From Viscum album (Eukaryota > Streptophyta > Magnoliopsida > Santalales > Viscaceae), in the NCBI GenBank assembly GCA_963277665.1, contig OY728128.1:1862182988-1862246987 (forward strand): 64,000 nt of DNA, in the 5' to 3' direction. Position numbers and translations under genes: made by a program. Shown in pieces: positions 63,618 through 64,000 of this stretch (within the stretch, counting starts at the first letter, position 1; the number at the start of each line of letters is the position of its first letter). The notes below the pieces were generated by a model. That model searched no databases and was not told the origin of the DNA. It worked only from the letters and a program-made list of their open reading frames with translations.

Positions 63618-63642
63618 GTGCGTCAAAGAAGAGGTAATATCC
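63618..63642 (+). promoter_or_regulatory. E6 leader block with splice-donor-like core
   Basis: GTGCGTCAAAGAAGAGGTAA with TATCC after it. AGAAGAG/GTAAT fits the plant 5' splice consensus AG/GTAAGT well. See 9007 and 16866 for the related blocks. Confidence 0.45.
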
Positions 63643-64000
63643 TTTACTGGTTCTTTTAATTTATTTCTTCTTCTACATCTTCTTATTTAATTTTTAATTC
63701 ATAAATTAATAAAATCAGTATAACAAATATACTAATATGTTATTATAAATATGAAACAACCATATTTCATCATCTATCTATCCTATGGAAAATGAAATCA
63801 CTACCTGTGCGTACGTACGGAATACCGTCTCCACGACCTGGTGTAATCTGTTTTCCACCACCACCTTACATGGATGGGTATAATGGTAAAAATAAAATAA
63901 CTATACATGACTATTGTAAAGTTATATTTATTATGAAATATTATACATACACTTCAATATAATTCCACAATCATGATAATGATATAATCGCTCGTGCGTA

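Larger units (their letters stand above)
61662..64000 (+). mobile_element. E6: LTR running off the window
   Basis: Starts TGTAACAACCCCAAG, a well-kept plant gypsy LTR start, inside the E5 LTR. It has a U3 part with a 28-bp repeat array (61712-62005), an AT-rich stretch, a C-rich core promoter with TATA box at 63457, a leader block at 63618 like that of E1, and a CpG-containing stretch near 63806-63840 and at the window end. The spacing from TATA to leader block (161 bp) equals that in E1 (163 bp). The LTR end, primer site and interior lie beyond 64000. Confidence 0.65.

Noticed and set aside
1..64000. Fungal RIP-mutated DNA
   Set aside because: RIP depletes CA and TG and raises TA. CA and TG are abundant here, and the pol remnants resemble plant chromoviruses.
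1..64000. Organelle DNA insert, rRNA, tRNA or telomere repeats
   Set aside because: No conserved organelle gene text, rRNA core, tRNA cloverleaf or TTTAGGG run was seen.

Overview
The window looks like a block of plant heterochromatin made almost entirely of old, decayed LTR retrotransposons. It is very AT-rich (by eye about 70-75% A+T, not computed) and CpG is scarce. I found no intact gene, no rRNA or tRNA gene, no CRISPR array and no cellular operon. The longest open frames are under 100 codons. They are either chance frames or short open pieces of dead gag-pol genes. The recognisable polyprotein pieces (gag zinc knuckle, protease, reverse transcriptase, RNase H, integrase, C-terminal chromodomain-like segment), in the order protease-RT-RNase H-integrase, belong to Ty3/gypsy chromoviruses. 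LTRs of about 3 kb and the C-terminal segment are most like the plant Tekay/Del lineage. Another element has a tRNA-Asp-type primer site like Athila. This points to a seed plant; the exceptionally low GC does not let me name a species.

Layout. 1-5558: unassigned decayed DNA with a ~30-bp tandem array (3731-4083). 5559-8022: possible LTR start and U3-like DNA. 8023-~18640: element E1 (+), with two ~3 kb LTRs around a dead gag-pol. 18641-22971: unassigned. 22972-~24200, resuming at ~30920: an E2-family LTR split by E3. ~24220-30918: Athila-like element E3 (+). ~32300-35120: unassigned, LTR-U3-like. 35121-~45500: element E2 (+), the best gag-pol remnant. ~45500-46709: a spacer with a 29-bp repeat. 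46710-~56820: element E4 on the minus strand, with LTRs and primer site but no pol I can recognise. ~56830-60536: gag-pol of E5 (+), followed by its 3' LTR from 60537. 61662-64000: start of E6 (+), an LTR inserted into the E5 LTR and running off the window.

History (inference). E2-family LTRs start at 22972, 35121, 42596 and 60537. E5 has no separate 5' LTR of its own in the window. The simplest reading is a tandem LTR-internal-LTR-internal-LTR array (E2 plus E5 sharing the 42596 LTR), later split by E4 and then E6. Several stop codons are exactly what C-to-T change at CAA, CAG and CGA codons gives, and long stretches keep their frame. Decay was therefore mainly by substitution, as expected for DNA that was methylated and silenced for a long time.

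All element boundaries and homologies were judged by eye. Edges marked approximate may be off by 100 bp or more.
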